Notes under the pieces: model-generated
Database searches by the model: none
Told to the model about the DNA's origin: nothing
Seen by the model: only the letters and a program-made list of their open reading frames with translations
Shown: positions 38,222-46,345 of the stretch, piece by piece
How the letters are laid out: every line of letters begins with the position of its first letter
Numbering within the stretch: position 1 is the first letter of the stretch
Translations under genes and position numbers: made by a program
NCBI GenBank assembly: GCA_963204745.1
Contig: CAUJHF010000059.1
Coordinates: forward strand, 1-62,352
Source of the DNA: Pseudomonadota bacterium
GTDB taxonomy: Bacteria; Pseudomonadota; Gammaproteobacteria; Steroidobacterales; GCA-2729495
DNA: 62,352 nucleotides
Direction of reading: 5' to 3'

Positions 38222-39617
38222 TACCGGCTCCCGCTGGCTGCCATCGCTGCTCGTCGTGCTGGCGGTCGGCATCGCCTGGAGCAATGCACTGCAGGCCAGC
38301 TTTCAGTTCGACGACTGGGATGTAATCGTCCGCGATCCACGCGTGCAAAGCCTCGCGGCATGGTGGTCATCCATGCCGGGCATGCGACCGGTGCTGAAGC
38401 TGAGCTATGCGCTCAACCATGCCAGCGGTTTCGGCGTGGTCGGCTTTCATGCCGTCAACATACTGATTCATGCCGGCAATGGCCTGCTGATCCTGTACCT
38501 CATGCGGCATCTGGAGATGCAGACCAGCCAGCGGTCCGGCGGCCTGGCGTTTGCTGCCGCACTGATCTTTGTCCTGCACCCGGTCCAGACCGAGGCCGTG
38601 ACTTACGCGTCGGGGCGTTCGATGTCGCTAAGCACATTCTTTGCTTTAACAAGCATCGCGGTATGGGTCGCCGGGCGCAGCGCCAGGCAACACGCCGTCA
38701 TATATATGTATGTCGCGTCGCCGCTGTTGATGCTGCTGGGTATTGCCACCAAGGAGAGTGCGGTCATGGTGCCGGCAATACTGCTGCTGTGGGCTGCTGC
38801 CGACACATCCCGGCCATTCAGCTGGCGGCAGGTCTGGCGGGAATCCGCACTGCACTGGCTATTGTTGCTGGCGGCAGTGCCCGCGGCCCTGCTGCTGCCG
38901 GCCTACCAGCGATTCCTGGCCACCAGCCTGGCCACGCGCTCCGTCGCCGAAAACCTCGTCGCCCAGTTGCATGGCATCGCTTATCTGCTCGGCCAACTGC
39001 TCGACATCGACCACCTGAATGCCGACCCGGCCTTGCCGGTGCTTGCGACGCTCGACCTGGACGGATCACTGGTGCTGGCGGGCATCGTGGTCGCCGCCGG
39101 CATGGCGCTCGGCAATATCCGCCGCTTCCCGCTGCCGGCTTTTGCAGTGCTGTGGTTCCTGCTGTGGATGGCGCCCGGCAACTCATTGCTTGCACGGCTC
39201 GACCTGGTCAACGACCGGCAGCTTTATGCGGCCCTGGCCGGTCCCGCCCTGTTGCTGGCGGCGGCCATACACCGGCTCGGCCGGCAGCAGCGGTATCTGG
39301 CGGTGACCGGATTGAGTGCGGTCCTGCTGCTCGAAGGTTTCGCCACCCATCTGCGCAACGATGTCTACCGGGACGAAGCGGGCTTCTGGCGCAACGTCGT
39401 TGCCCAGTCGCCGCACAACGCACGCGCCTGGAACAACCTCGGTATTGCGCTGGCCACCGAATGTGACCTTGGGCGCGCTGAAGCCGCCTGGCGCAAGGCG
39501 CTGGCCACAGACCCCGGCTATGTGCGCGCAGCGGTGAACCTGCGCCTGCTCGATCAGGGCCTGCTGCCGGAGGGTCTCGCCCCCTGCAGGAATCTGTCGC
39601 CCGGGGATAGCCTCTGA
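38205..39617 (+). CDS. Multi-pass membrane protein with C-terminal TPR (O-mannosyltransferase-like)
   Basis: A 470-residue protein with about ten membrane helices followed by a TPR unit (NARAWNNLGIALATECDLGRAEAAWRKAL). The N-terminal FQFDDWDVIVRDPRVQSL and the YALNHASGFGVVGFHAVNILIHAGNGLL helix match bacterial relatives of the TMTC/PMT-like GT-C glycosyltransferases, where the Asp pair in the first loop is catalytic. A lipid-linked sugar donor would be expected. Starts at 38205 and 38187 are both possible; the former overlaps the carboxypeptidase by 17 bases. Confidence 0.75.
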   Translation: MPAATDTGSRWLPSLLVVLAVGIAWSNALQASFQFDDWDVIVRDPRVQSLAAWWSSMPGMRPVLKLSYALNHASGFGVVGFHAVNILIHAGNGLLILYLMRHLEMQTSQRSGGLAFAAALIFVLHPVQTEAVTYASGRSMSLSTFFALTSIAVWVAGRSARQHAVIYMYVASPLLMLLGIATKESAVMVPAILLLWAAADTSRPFSWRQVWRESALHWLLLLAAVPAALLLPAYQRFLATSLATRSVAENLVAQLHGIAYLLGQLLDIDHLNADPALPVLATLDLDGSLVLAGIVVAAGMALGNIRRFPLPAFAVLWFLLWMAPGNSLLARLDLVNDRQLYAALAGPALLLAAAIHRLGRQQRYLAVTGLSAVLLLEGFATHLRNDVYRDEAGFWRNVVAQSPHNARAWNNLGIALATECDLGRAEAAWRKALATDPGYVRAAVNLRLLDQGLLPEGLAPCRNLSPGDSL

Positions 39618-39693
39618 CCGGGTCCATGCCGCTACAATGGGCGCGCTGCGCCGCTTATCCGGCGTATATTTCCGGAACCATCATGGCGACCGG

Positions 39694-39714
39694 TATTTCC
39701 AGCCTGTGGAAATA
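39694..39714 (+). promoter_or_regulatory. Hairpin upstream of bactofilin gene
   Basis: TATTTCCA (39694-39701) and TGGAAATA (39707-39714) are perfect inverted copies around 5 bases, 31 bases before the bactofilin ATG. A further TATTTCCGG lies at 39667-39675. The dyad could be an operator or a 5' UTR hairpin. Confidence 0.35.
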
Positions 39715-39745
39715 TCAGGCTTATCAGCCCCGCAAGGAGACAGCA

Positions 39746-40321
39746 ATGTTTGATCGCAACAAGAAAGGTTCGGCCACGGTAACACCGGCGAGCAGCCACC
39801 AGCCGGCCACCAGTCCTGCAACCGAGGCCCGGCCCGCTGCAACATCCGGCCCCGTTGCACCATCGGCTAACCAGCGCCGCGAAACCGCCGTGATCGGCGC
39901 TTCGATACAGATCGACGGTCACCTGCGTGGCCAGGAAGACCTGATCATCGAGGGTGAAGTAAACGGCACGGTCAATCTGGCCAGCCATACGCTGACCATC
40001 GGCAACCAGGCAAAGATCAAGGCCAATGTGTTTGCCCATACGGTATTTGTCGACGGCACGATGGAGGGTGACCTGTATGGCGCCGAGCAGGTGCTGATCC
40101 GGAAAACCGCACGGATGAAGGGCAACATCACTTCGCCGCGTGTCAGCCTGGAAGACGGCGCATCCTTCAAGGGTTCCATCGAAATGGATCCGGATGCGGT
40201 AAAGGCTGCAATCAGTGGTGTCAGCAGCACACGCAGTACATCCAGTGCATCCAGTGCATCCGGTGCATCGCCCGTCACGGCGGTGCAGTCGACGACAGCA
40301 CAGCAGTCCAAAGCGGGCTGA
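39746..40321 (+). CDS. Bactofilin (polymer-forming cytoskeletal protein)
   Basis: A 191-residue bactofilin. A disordered N-terminus (residues 1-50, rich in Ala, Pro, Thr and Ser) precedes the beta-helix core (AVIGASIQIDGHLRGQEDLIIEGEVNGTV to ISPRVSLEDGASFKGSIEM), which self-assembles without nucleotides into filaments used in cell shape, stalk or pole organisation. The C-terminus is a Ser/Thr/Ala tail encoded by short near-repeats (AGTGCATCC units near 40240-40268). AAGGAG lies eight bases before the ATG, so this start is secure. Confidence 0.93.
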   Translation: MFDRNKKGSATVTPASSHQPATSPATEARPAATSGPVAPSANQRRETAVIGASIQIDGHLRGQEDLIIEGEVNGTVNLASHTLTIGNQAKIKANVFAHTVFVDGTMEGDLYGAEQVLIRKTARMKGNITSPRVSLEDGASFKGSIEMDPDAVKAAISGVSSTRSTSSASSASGASPVTAVQSTTAQQSKAG

Positions 40322-40341
40322 GCCTCGCCCGCTGCCAACAG

Positions 40342-40971
40342 GTGAACGCCGCCCTGCGCCAGGCTCAGTCACCGGTGTCTGCCGACGCCGGTGGCGTGAA
40401 TGCACCCCTGTTTCGTCGCTTGCTGGAGTCGCAGAGCGCGGAGCGGCGCGCCGTGGTTCTGGATCTTGGTCCGGCGCGGATGGAAACAGTCGCGCTGTTC
40501 GGTCAGTTCCGCTGCCGGCTTGAGTTCGCTGATCTGGACGACGGTCTTGACCAGCTGAATGGCGAAGCAGACCCGCTGCTGCTGCCCCAGATGGCGGAGT
40601 CCCTCCTGCCGCGACGCCGGCAGGAGGCTGCCGATATCGTGTTGTGCTGGGACCTGCTGAACTATCTGCAGCGCCCCGCACTGATGACACTCATGGCACG
40701 CGTGGCCGCCCGCTCCCGGCCAGGCACCCTGGTGCACGCGCTGATCGTGTATTCCGCACCACGCATGCCGGCCAGGCCTGACCGGTATGCAGCGCTGCCT
40801 GATGGCCGGTTGGTCATTCAGCGCACGACCGGCGCTGAATGCGCAGCGCCGCGCTATACGCCAGAAGACCTGCGGCACTGCCTGCCGGACTATACGGTGG
40901 AGAGCGCCATGCTGCTCAAGAACGGCATGCAGGAATTTCTGCTGCGCTCAATGCGAAAGACGGAGAGCTGA
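40342..40971 (+). CDS. SAM-dependent methyltransferase-like protein next to bactofilin
   Basis: A 209-residue protein of uncertain function. VVLDLGPARMETVALF resembles the glycine-rich motif I of class I methyltransferases, ADIVLCWDLLNYLQRPALMTLMARVAARSRPGTLV resembles the motif IV to V region, and the C-terminus (YTPEDLRHCLPDYTVESAMLLKNGMQEFLLR) fits the end of that fold. Motif I lacks the full G-x-G-x-G, so activity is doubtful. The frame begins with GTG, 20 bases after the bactofilin stop, which suggests cotranscription. Confidence 0.6.
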   Translation: MNAALRQAQSPVSADAGGVNAPLFRRLLESQSAERRAVVLDLGPARMETVALFGQFRCRLEFADLDDGLDQLNGEADPLLLPQMAESLLPRRRQEAADIVLCWDLLNYLQRPALMTLMARVAARSRPGTLVHALIVYSAPRMPARPDRYAALPDGRLVIQRTTGAECAAPRYTPEDLRHCLPDYTVESAMLLKNGMQEFLLRSMRKTES

Positions 40972-40980
40972 CAGGACACG

Positions 40981-42564
40981 ATGCTTGCCATCTGGATAGC
41001 TGCAGCATTTGTGCTCGGTTTGCTGGCCCGACAGCTCAAACTGCCGCCCCTGGTTGGATTTCTGGCTGCCGGTTTTCTGCTCAATGCCTTCGGCGTCGAG
41101 CGCACTCCGCTGCTCAATGACATCGCGCATCTCGGCGTGCTGCTGCTGTTGTTCACGGTCGGGCTCAAGCTGCGCTTCAGGAACCTGTTGCGCGCCGAAG
41201 TCTGGGGTGTCGGCAGCCTGCAGTTCGTCATAGTGCTGCTGCTTGCGCAATGGTTGTTGCGAAACATGACCGGTATTCCGCTCGGCGCACTGCTGGCAGT
41301 CACCAGCGTATTCGCATTTTCCAGCACGGTACTTGCCGCCAAAATCCTGGAAGAAAAACGCGAGATGCGCGCCTTTCACGGCCGGGTGGCCATCGGCATC
41401 CTCATCGTGCAGGACGTCATCGCCGTTGCAATCCTCGGCACCTACGGTGTCAGTCAGCTCGACTGGCCGGCGGCACTCGTACTGCTGCTGCCACTGCTGA
41501 AGTGGCCGCTCGAAAAGCTGCTGAGTCTTACCGGTCACGGCGAACTGCTGGTGCTGCTCGGTGCCGTGCTGGCACTGGGTATCGGCGGCTACGGCTTCAA
41601 GGCGATCGGCCTGTCGCCAGAACTCGGCGCCTTGCTGACCGGCATGCTGCTGGCAAGTCACCCGCGGTCCGTCGAACTCAGTGCTTCGCTGTGGGGCATG
41701 AAAGAGTTTTTCCTCGTCGGCTTCTTTCTGACCGTTGGCCTCACCGACCTGCTCAGCTGGTCGACGCTGGGTCTGGCGCTGATACCGCTCGCCCTGATAC
41801 CCGTCAAGATCATGCTGTACTTCTTGTTGCTGCTCGTTTTCGGGCTGTCGGCACGCACCGCTTTCCTGGCCGGGCTCGGCCTCGCCACCTACAGCGAATT
41901 CGGCCTGATCGTGATGGCTGCAGCAGCAGAATATGGTTTGGTGGACAAGGACTGGGTGGTGGCGACTGCCATCGCCGTGGCCCTCTCCTTTGCGGTTGCC
42001 GCGCCACTTAACCGCTACGCCCATGACATCTACGGCGCCCTGGAGCGCTGGCTGCGATTTTTCGAGCGCCGTACGCGCCACCCGGATGACGAGCCGGTTT
42101 CGCTTGGCAAGGCAGAAGTCGCCGTCGTAGGCATGGGGCGCGTCGGCACCGGCGCCTACAACCACGTCCGCGAGATCGGCAAGAAAGTGGTCGGCCTGGA
42201 CAGCGATCTCGGCAAGGTGGAGCGACACCTGCGCGAAGGTCGCCGCGTGGTGTACGCCGATGCCGAAGATCCGCTGCTCTGGCACCGCCTGCGACTCGAT
42301 GCCGTGGAAGTCATCATCCTGGCCCTGCCTGATACCGAAGCCAAGATTCTCGCCAGTGAACAGCTGCGCAGGCGCGGCTACAAGGGACTGATCAGCGCCA
42401 CCTACGTCTGGCCCGAAGAACGCGCACCCATCCTTGCAGCCGGTGCCGACGTGGCCTACAACTATTTCGCCGAGGCCGGCGTCGGCCTGGCCAGCGACAC
42501 CTTTGAAGCGCTTGCGCCTACCGGCAAATCCCGCCCTAATATCCAGCCCGATGGCCGGCAGTGA
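40981..42564 (+). CDS. Kef-type cation:proton antiporter (CPA2) with TrkA-N domain
   Basis: A 527-residue transporter. Residues 1 to about 355 hold about 12 membrane helices of the Na+/H+ exchanger fold (LLARQLKLPPLVGFLAAGFLL; LIVQDVIAVAIL with the Asp typical of CPA2). A cytoplasmic Rossmann domain follows from about residue 375 (VAVVGMGRVGTGAYNHVREIGKKVVGLD), which binds a nucleotide and gates transport. Potassium or sodium efflux against protons is likely. The last codons overlap the next gene by four bases (GTGA). Confidence 0.9.
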   Translation: MLAIWIAAAFVLGLLARQLKLPPLVGFLAAGFLLNAFGVERTPLLNDIAHLGVLLLLFTVGLKLRFRNLLRAEVWGVGSLQFVIVLLLAQWLLRNMTGIPLGALLAVTSVFAFSSTVLAAKILEEKREMRAFHGRVAIGILIVQDVIAVAILGTYGVSQLDWPAALVLLLPLLKWPLEKLLSLTGHGELLVLLGAVLALGIGGYGFKAIGLSPELGALLTGMLLASHPRSVELSASLWGMKEFFLVGFFLTVGLTDLLSWSTLGLALIPLALIPVKIMLYFLLLLVFGLSARTAFLAGLGLATYSEFGLIVMAAAAEYGLVDKDWVVATAIAVALSFAVAAPLNRYAHDIYGALERWLRFFERRTRHPDDEPVSLGKAEVAVVGMGRVGTGAYNHVREIGKKVVGLDSDLGKVERHLREGRRVVYADAEDPLLWHRLRLDAVEVIILALPDTEAKILASEQLRRRGYKGLISATYVWPEERAPILAAGADVAYNYFAEAGVGLASDTFEALAPTGKSRPNIQPDGRQ

Positions 42565-43127
42565 AAACGCAGATCATGACGATAACTCCACCACGCCTGA
42601 AGCCCGTCCGCACCGAAACCGATATCCTGCCTGCCTGGCGCGGCACCCCGGTGGCCGAGCTGCTCGCGCTGCACAATCTCGGCACCGGTGCACGCAAGTA
42701 TGCCCACCCACAGATCCTGATCGCGACTTGTCCGGAGCAGCAGACGGCGCTGCGGATTCCCGCCGGTTTCGCCATCAGCCTGCATACCGCGGCAGCGAAC
42801 CTCAAGCGCGATCCCTTCAAGGTTTCCTGGGCGATTGGAATCGGGCGGGTATCGGCCATCGCCATCGTCGGCCATACGGACTGCGGGCTGGTCGGACTGC
42901 GCAATCAACGCGAGGCCTTTGTCGAACAGCTGGTCGGGGCTGCTGGCTGGGAGCGACCTGCGGCAGAACAGCACTTCGATCACTGGAGCGACCTGTTCGC
43001 CATCGACGACCCGGCTGGCTTCGCCGTTGCCGAAGCGGCTCGACTGCGGATCCGCTATCCGAAAATACCGGTCGCCGCACTGCTGTACGATACGGCTGAC
43101 GGAATGCTGCTGCAGATCGAGGCATAG
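42561..43127 (+). CDS. Beta-carbonic anhydrase-like protein with altered catalytic dyad
   Basis: A 188-residue protein with the beta-carbonic-anhydrase zinc layout: C57 in ATCPEQQ, H105 and C108 in VGHTDCGL, and a conserved AISLHTAAANLKRDPFKVSWAI stretch. The Asp-Arg dyad that canonical enzymes carry after the first Cys (C-x-D-x-R) is replaced by E59 and Q61. Zinc binding is likely; carbonic anhydrase activity is uncertain. The start is GTG inside the antiporter stop (GTGA overlap), so its production is coupled to the antiporter, which suggests a joint role in bicarbonate or pH balance. Confidence 0.75.
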   Translation: MKTQIMTITPPRLKPVRTETDILPAWRGTPVAELLALHNLGTGARKYAHPQILIATCPEQQTALRIPAGFAISLHTAAANLKRDPFKVSWAIGIGRVSAIAIVGHTDCGLVGLRNQREAFVEQLVGAAGWERPAAEQHFDHWSDLFAIDDPAGFAVAEAARLRIRYPKIPVAALLYDTADGMLLQIEA

Positions 43128-43154
43128 TTCCGGCGACAGCTCTCAGGAGAAGTG

Positions 43155-43661
43155 ATGTACAGACCCCTGCTGGTCGCACTGGTAACGCTGCTGGCCGGCT
43201 GCGGGACCAGATCGCCGGAAACAGATCTGCTCATCCCGATCAATGTACGGTGCAGCACCTGTACCGACTACATACGTTGCGACAAGGCATCGGACAATCG
43301 TGCCGTCCACGACACGGCTTTCAGCCTCTACGAGCTGCAGGCCAAAGGGCCAGGCAACGAAATCACATCGATCACGGAGTATTTCCTCCAGTTCGTTGAG
43401 CCGAAGACCCGCTTTACACGTCCGCTGGCCGTGTATGCACAGACGGTTGCCGAGTCCGGCCAGACCGGATGGCACACGAGTCTCAACCATACCGTGATCA
43501 TCGACCGGGCCGGACACCGTATCGAACTGCCGGATGGCTGGATCGACCAGCGGAATGGCGAATGGCACGACAAGGATAACGGCATCCAGGGTGTATGCCG
43601 GATTCTCGATCGCCAGGAAGGCAGGCAGATTGCCAGCCTGTTTATGGAGAACGAACAATGA
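43155..43661 (+). CDS. Lipoprotein of unknown function
   Basis: A 168-residue lipoprotein that I do not recognise. The signal peptide (YRPLLVALVTLLAGCG) ends in a LAGC lipobox. Two further cysteine pairs (RCSTC and YIRC) follow closely. The C-terminal half contains NHTVIIDRAGHRIELPDGWIDQRNGEWHDKDNGIQGV, possibly a small beta-sandwich. AGGAGA precedes the ATG at 43155. It overlaps the M48 protease gene by four bases (ATGA), so they are made together and may act together in the envelope. Confidence 0.75.
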   Translation: MYRPLLVALVTLLAGCGTRSPETDLLIPINVRCSTCTDYIRCDKASDNRAVHDTAFSLYELQAKGPGNEITSITEYFLQFVEPKTRFTRPLAVYAQTVAESGQTGWHTSLNHTVIIDRAGHRIELPDGWIDQRNGEWHDKDNGIQGVCRILDRQEGRQIASLFMENEQ

Positions 43662-44515
43662 TCAGGAAAAATCTACTGACTGCGACCGTACTCTGCACGG
43701 CACTGATCGCCGGTTGCGCCACCAGCATGACCGGCCGCCGGCAGCTGATGCTGGTTTCCGAGCAGGAAGCCATCAGCGCCTCGAAACAGCAGTACCTGCA
43801 GACCATGAGCAAGCTCGGCTCGGAGGGCAAGCTGGTTACCGATCCGAAACTGCTCAACCGTGTCGACACGATCACCGGCCGGCTGATCGCGCAGGCCATC
43901 ATCATGCGGCCGGACACCCGGAACTGGGAGTGGAGCATACAGGTCGTCGACGAACCGAAAACCGTGAACGCCTGGTGCATGGCCGGCGGCCGGATGGCCC
44001 TCTACACCGGGCTCGTCCAGAAAGTCGATCCGACTGATGACGAACTCGCCCAGGTGCTGGGCCACGAGATCAGCCACGCGCTCGCCAACCACACCCAGGA
44101 ACGCATGTCGGTGGCCATGGCCAGCCAGCTCGGCGCGGTGGCCGTAGGCGTCGCCACTGATTCGGCCCGCAACATGGTCGCCGCACAGGCTGCAGCCGCA
44201 CTGGCGGTCACGCTGCCCAACAGCCGGGCTTCCGAAACCGAGGCGGACCGGATCGGTATCGAACTGGCAGCGAAAGCCGGATATGACCCGCGTGCGGCGG
44301 CGACGCTGTGGCAGAAGATGGCCAAGGCTGGCGGCAACGGTCCGCCGCAGTTCCTGAGTACCCATCCGGCACCTGGCAACCGGCAGGCGACCCTTGCAGC
44401 GCTGGTGCCACAGATGCTGCCCTACTACCAGAAACCGGGCCCCCGGCCCATGTACAAGCTGGCCAGAGCAGCACCAGCAGTTCCGGCCACCGGCACGAAG
44501 AAGTCGCTGCGCTGA
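43658..44515 (+). CDS. M48 family metalloprotease lipoprotein
   Basis: A 285-residue periplasmic zinc protease anchored as a lipoprotein (signal ending LIAGC). The zinc motif is HEISH (H136-E137-x-x-H140), and the third ligand is E195 in SETEADRIGIEL. The N-terminal RRQLMLVSEQEAISASKQQY and the MAGGRMALYTGLV strand are typical of the YcaL/LoiP/BepA group, which degrades misassembled outer membrane proteins. No TPR domain follows, so it is nearer to LoiP/YcaL than BepA. Confidence 0.93.
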   Translation: MIRKNLLTATVLCTALIAGCATSMTGRRQLMLVSEQEAISASKQQYLQTMSKLGSEGKLVTDPKLLNRVDTITGRLIAQAIIMRPDTRNWEWSIQVVDEPKTVNAWCMAGGRMALYTGLVQKVDPTDDELAQVLGHEISHALANHTQERMSVAMASQLGAVAVGVATDSARNMVAAQAAAALAVTLPNSRASETEADRIGIELAAKAGYDPRAAATLWQKMAKAGGNGPPQFLSTHPAPGNRQATLAALVPQMLPYYQKPGPRPMYKLARAAPAVPATGTKKSLR

Positions 44516-44549
44516 GCGGCAAGCCCCGGTATTACGAACGCCGGCTGCC

Positions 44550-45191
44550 TCAGCGCGCCGCGGAGACCACCTGCAGGTAGTCGGCCTGCAACTTTGCCGA
44601 TTCATGCGGAGCCTGGAACAGTGCTGCAAGTTCAGCCCGCGGATTGATCAGCATGATCGCCATGCTGTGGTCGACCATGTATTCGCCGTCCATCATCGGC
44701 GTCTTCTGATAGGGCACGCCGAGGGCCGTGGCAAAATTCCGCATCGCTTCCGGCGTTCCCGTGTAGCCCCTGAAACCCGTACCAAAGCTGGTCAGGTAGG
44801 CATCGAGTACCGCCGGCGTGTCCCGTTCCGGATCCACGCTGAACAGGGCGATGCCGGGCAGGTCTCCGGCAGGCACGACAGCGCCGAGTGCCTTGCGCAC
44901 GCCGGACAGCATCGCGAGCGTCGTCGGACAGGCCTCCGGGCAATGGGTGAAGCCGAAGAACACCAGCGTCCACCGGCCGAGAAATTCGTTGCGGCCGGCC
45001 GCCACCCCATCCTGCCGGAGCAGCTGGAAATCCGGCAGCGGCCGGGCCGGACTGAGCGCGGTGCCTGACTGCAGTTCAATCGCATGCGACGGGACCGGAA
45101 TCCCCGGCATGAAGAACAACCGGCCGATCACGATGCCGCTGAGCGCTGCGGTCAGAAGCAGCAGAACGACAAAAACCCTGCTGCGATTCAT
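44550..45191 (-). CDS. SCO1/SenC family copper chaperone
   Basis: A 213-residue membrane-anchored thioredoxin-fold protein (anchor VFVVLLLLTAALSGIVIGRLFF). The copper site is C84-P-E-A-C88 in GFTHCPEACP together with H175 in MVDHSMAI. SCO proteins deliver copper to the CuA centre of cytochrome c oxidase or act as thiol reductants in its assembly. No oxidase genes are in the window. It overlaps the acetyltransferase gene by four bases, which may simply reflect close packing. Confidence 0.93.
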   Translation of the reverse strand: MNRSRVFVVLLLLTAALSGIVIGRLFFMPGIPVPSHAIELQSGTALSPARPLPDFQLLRQDGVAAGRNEFLGRWTLVFFGFTHCPEACPTTLAMLSGVRKALGAVVPAGDLPGIALFSVDPERDTPAVLDAYLTSFGTGFRGYTGTPEAMRNFATALGVPYQKTPMMDGEYMVDHSMAIMLINPRAELAALFQAPHESAKLQADYLQVVSAAR

Positions 45192-46342
45192 CGGGAAAGC
45201 AGCCCGCGAGCCTGGTCACGCATCGCCTTTGCACCGTTCACCATGTTTGCCAGACCGGCACGGGCCCGCTCGCGCATGGACGGTCTGGCAACCCGCAGCC
45301 TGAGGATCGGGCGGGTCGCCAAAGCGAAGGATGTCTTGTACTGGGCGACGCCGGCCAGAAAATCGTACTCTCGCCTGCCCGCCTCGATCGCCGAGCGAAT
45401 CAGGCAGGCATGCATCGCCATGCCGACCTGCACATCAGCAGGCGTATCAAGCCGCCTGCCACCCTGATAGAAAGACACTTTGTTATCCCCGACAAAATTG
45501 TAAAACGCCGCGACCGGCGCGCCACGCACGCTGATCCAGCCCAACTCGAGTCCGCCGGTCCGCAACAAGGCCGGCATCAACAACTCGTGAAACTTCCGGA
45601 AGCGGGCGGAGGCAAATACACCCTCCGCTGTCCATCGCTCACCATGAAGTTCGATCAGAATCCGCTTCCCCTCATCCAGTTCGTCCGCACTGCGTACCAG
45701 GTGGAGGACCGGTGGTTCGCCGGCCCAGTTCTCGAAGTTGCGCAGTGCCTTGCGAATCTGCGCTCGCCTGGACGTTTTCAGCGCAGCGAGATATTCGTCC
45801 CAGCTTCCGGGCAGACGTATATACGGCGAAGCCGACCACTGCTCCAGGACTGCCGGGCAGCCGCATGCCACGAACGCCGACTGCAAAAGGGCAGGAAGCG
45901 GGCTGTCGCCATCCATTGATGCAAGCAGCAACTCATCCCAGGTGCCGGCACGGCCGGCGACCAGCGCCTGCGCGAACTCAGCAGCAACCTCTGCTTCCCG
46001 TCCACGCTCGGCAAGGATACCCAGATAATCACCGCAGGTCTCGTCCGCGGCCTGCTCACCAGACCCGAGGTTCTCGAGGCGACGAAACACCAGTCCCGGC
46101 GCATAGACATGCGGGCGCACGAGCAGCGGTGCCAGTCCGACCAGCCGGTCATGGTCAAAAAAAGCCAGCACCCTCAGCACCCGCTGTTCGTCTGCGCCGA
46201 ACACGTTCCACCACGACAGCAGCCAGACCGGATGCAGGCTGAGCTCGCTGTCGGCGCTGCGCGAATGCAGATCTTCCCATGCCGGTCGCAGATCCTGCAG
46301 GCCCTGTGCCGTGTCAATCAGCCGTGTGGAAAGCGCCTGCAC
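45188..46342 (-). CDS. BioF2-like (Acetyltransf_6) GNAT protein, polysaccharide locus
   Basis: A 384-residue protein of the FemAB/BioF2-like GNAT family. Visible marks are the N-terminal WEDLHSRSADSELSLHPVWLLSWW, LPGSWDEYLAALKTSRRAQIRKALRNFE and the C-terminal GAPVAAFYNFVGDNKVSFYQGGRR with AIEAGRREYDFLAG. Such proteins are usually found in capsule or exopolysaccharide clusters and are presumed to acylate sugars. It starts with GTG three bases after the deacetylase stop, in an operon with that gene. Confidence 0.85.
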   Translation of the reverse strand: MQALSTRLIDTAQGLQDLRPAWEDLHSRSADSELSLHPVWLLSWWNVFGADEQRVLRVLAFFDHDRLVGLAPLLVRPHVYAPGLVFRRLENLGSGEQAADETCGDYLGILAERGREAEVAAEFAQALVAGRAGTWDELLLASMDGDSPLPALLQSAFVACGCPAVLEQWSASPYIRLPGSWDEYLAALKTSRRAQIRKALRNFENWAGEPPVLHLVRSADELDEGKRILIELHGERWTAEGVFASARFRKFHELLMPALLRTGGLELGWISVRGAPVAAFYNFVGDNKVSFYQGGRRLDTPADVQVGMAMHACLIRSAIEAGRREYDFLAGVAQYKTSFALATRPILRLRVARPSMRERARAGLANMVNGAKAMRDQARGLLSR

Positions 46343-46345
46343 GCG

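Noticed and set aside
40240..40268. Short repeats that might be a CRISPR or VNTR array
   Set aside because: The repeats are 9-bp codon-level units inside the bactofilin Ser/Ala tail, in frame and without spacers.
40948..42285. Minus-strand frame of 445 codons opposite the antiporter
   Set aside because: Low-complexity Gln/Glu/His-rich translation without family features; the antiporter helices explain the sequence.
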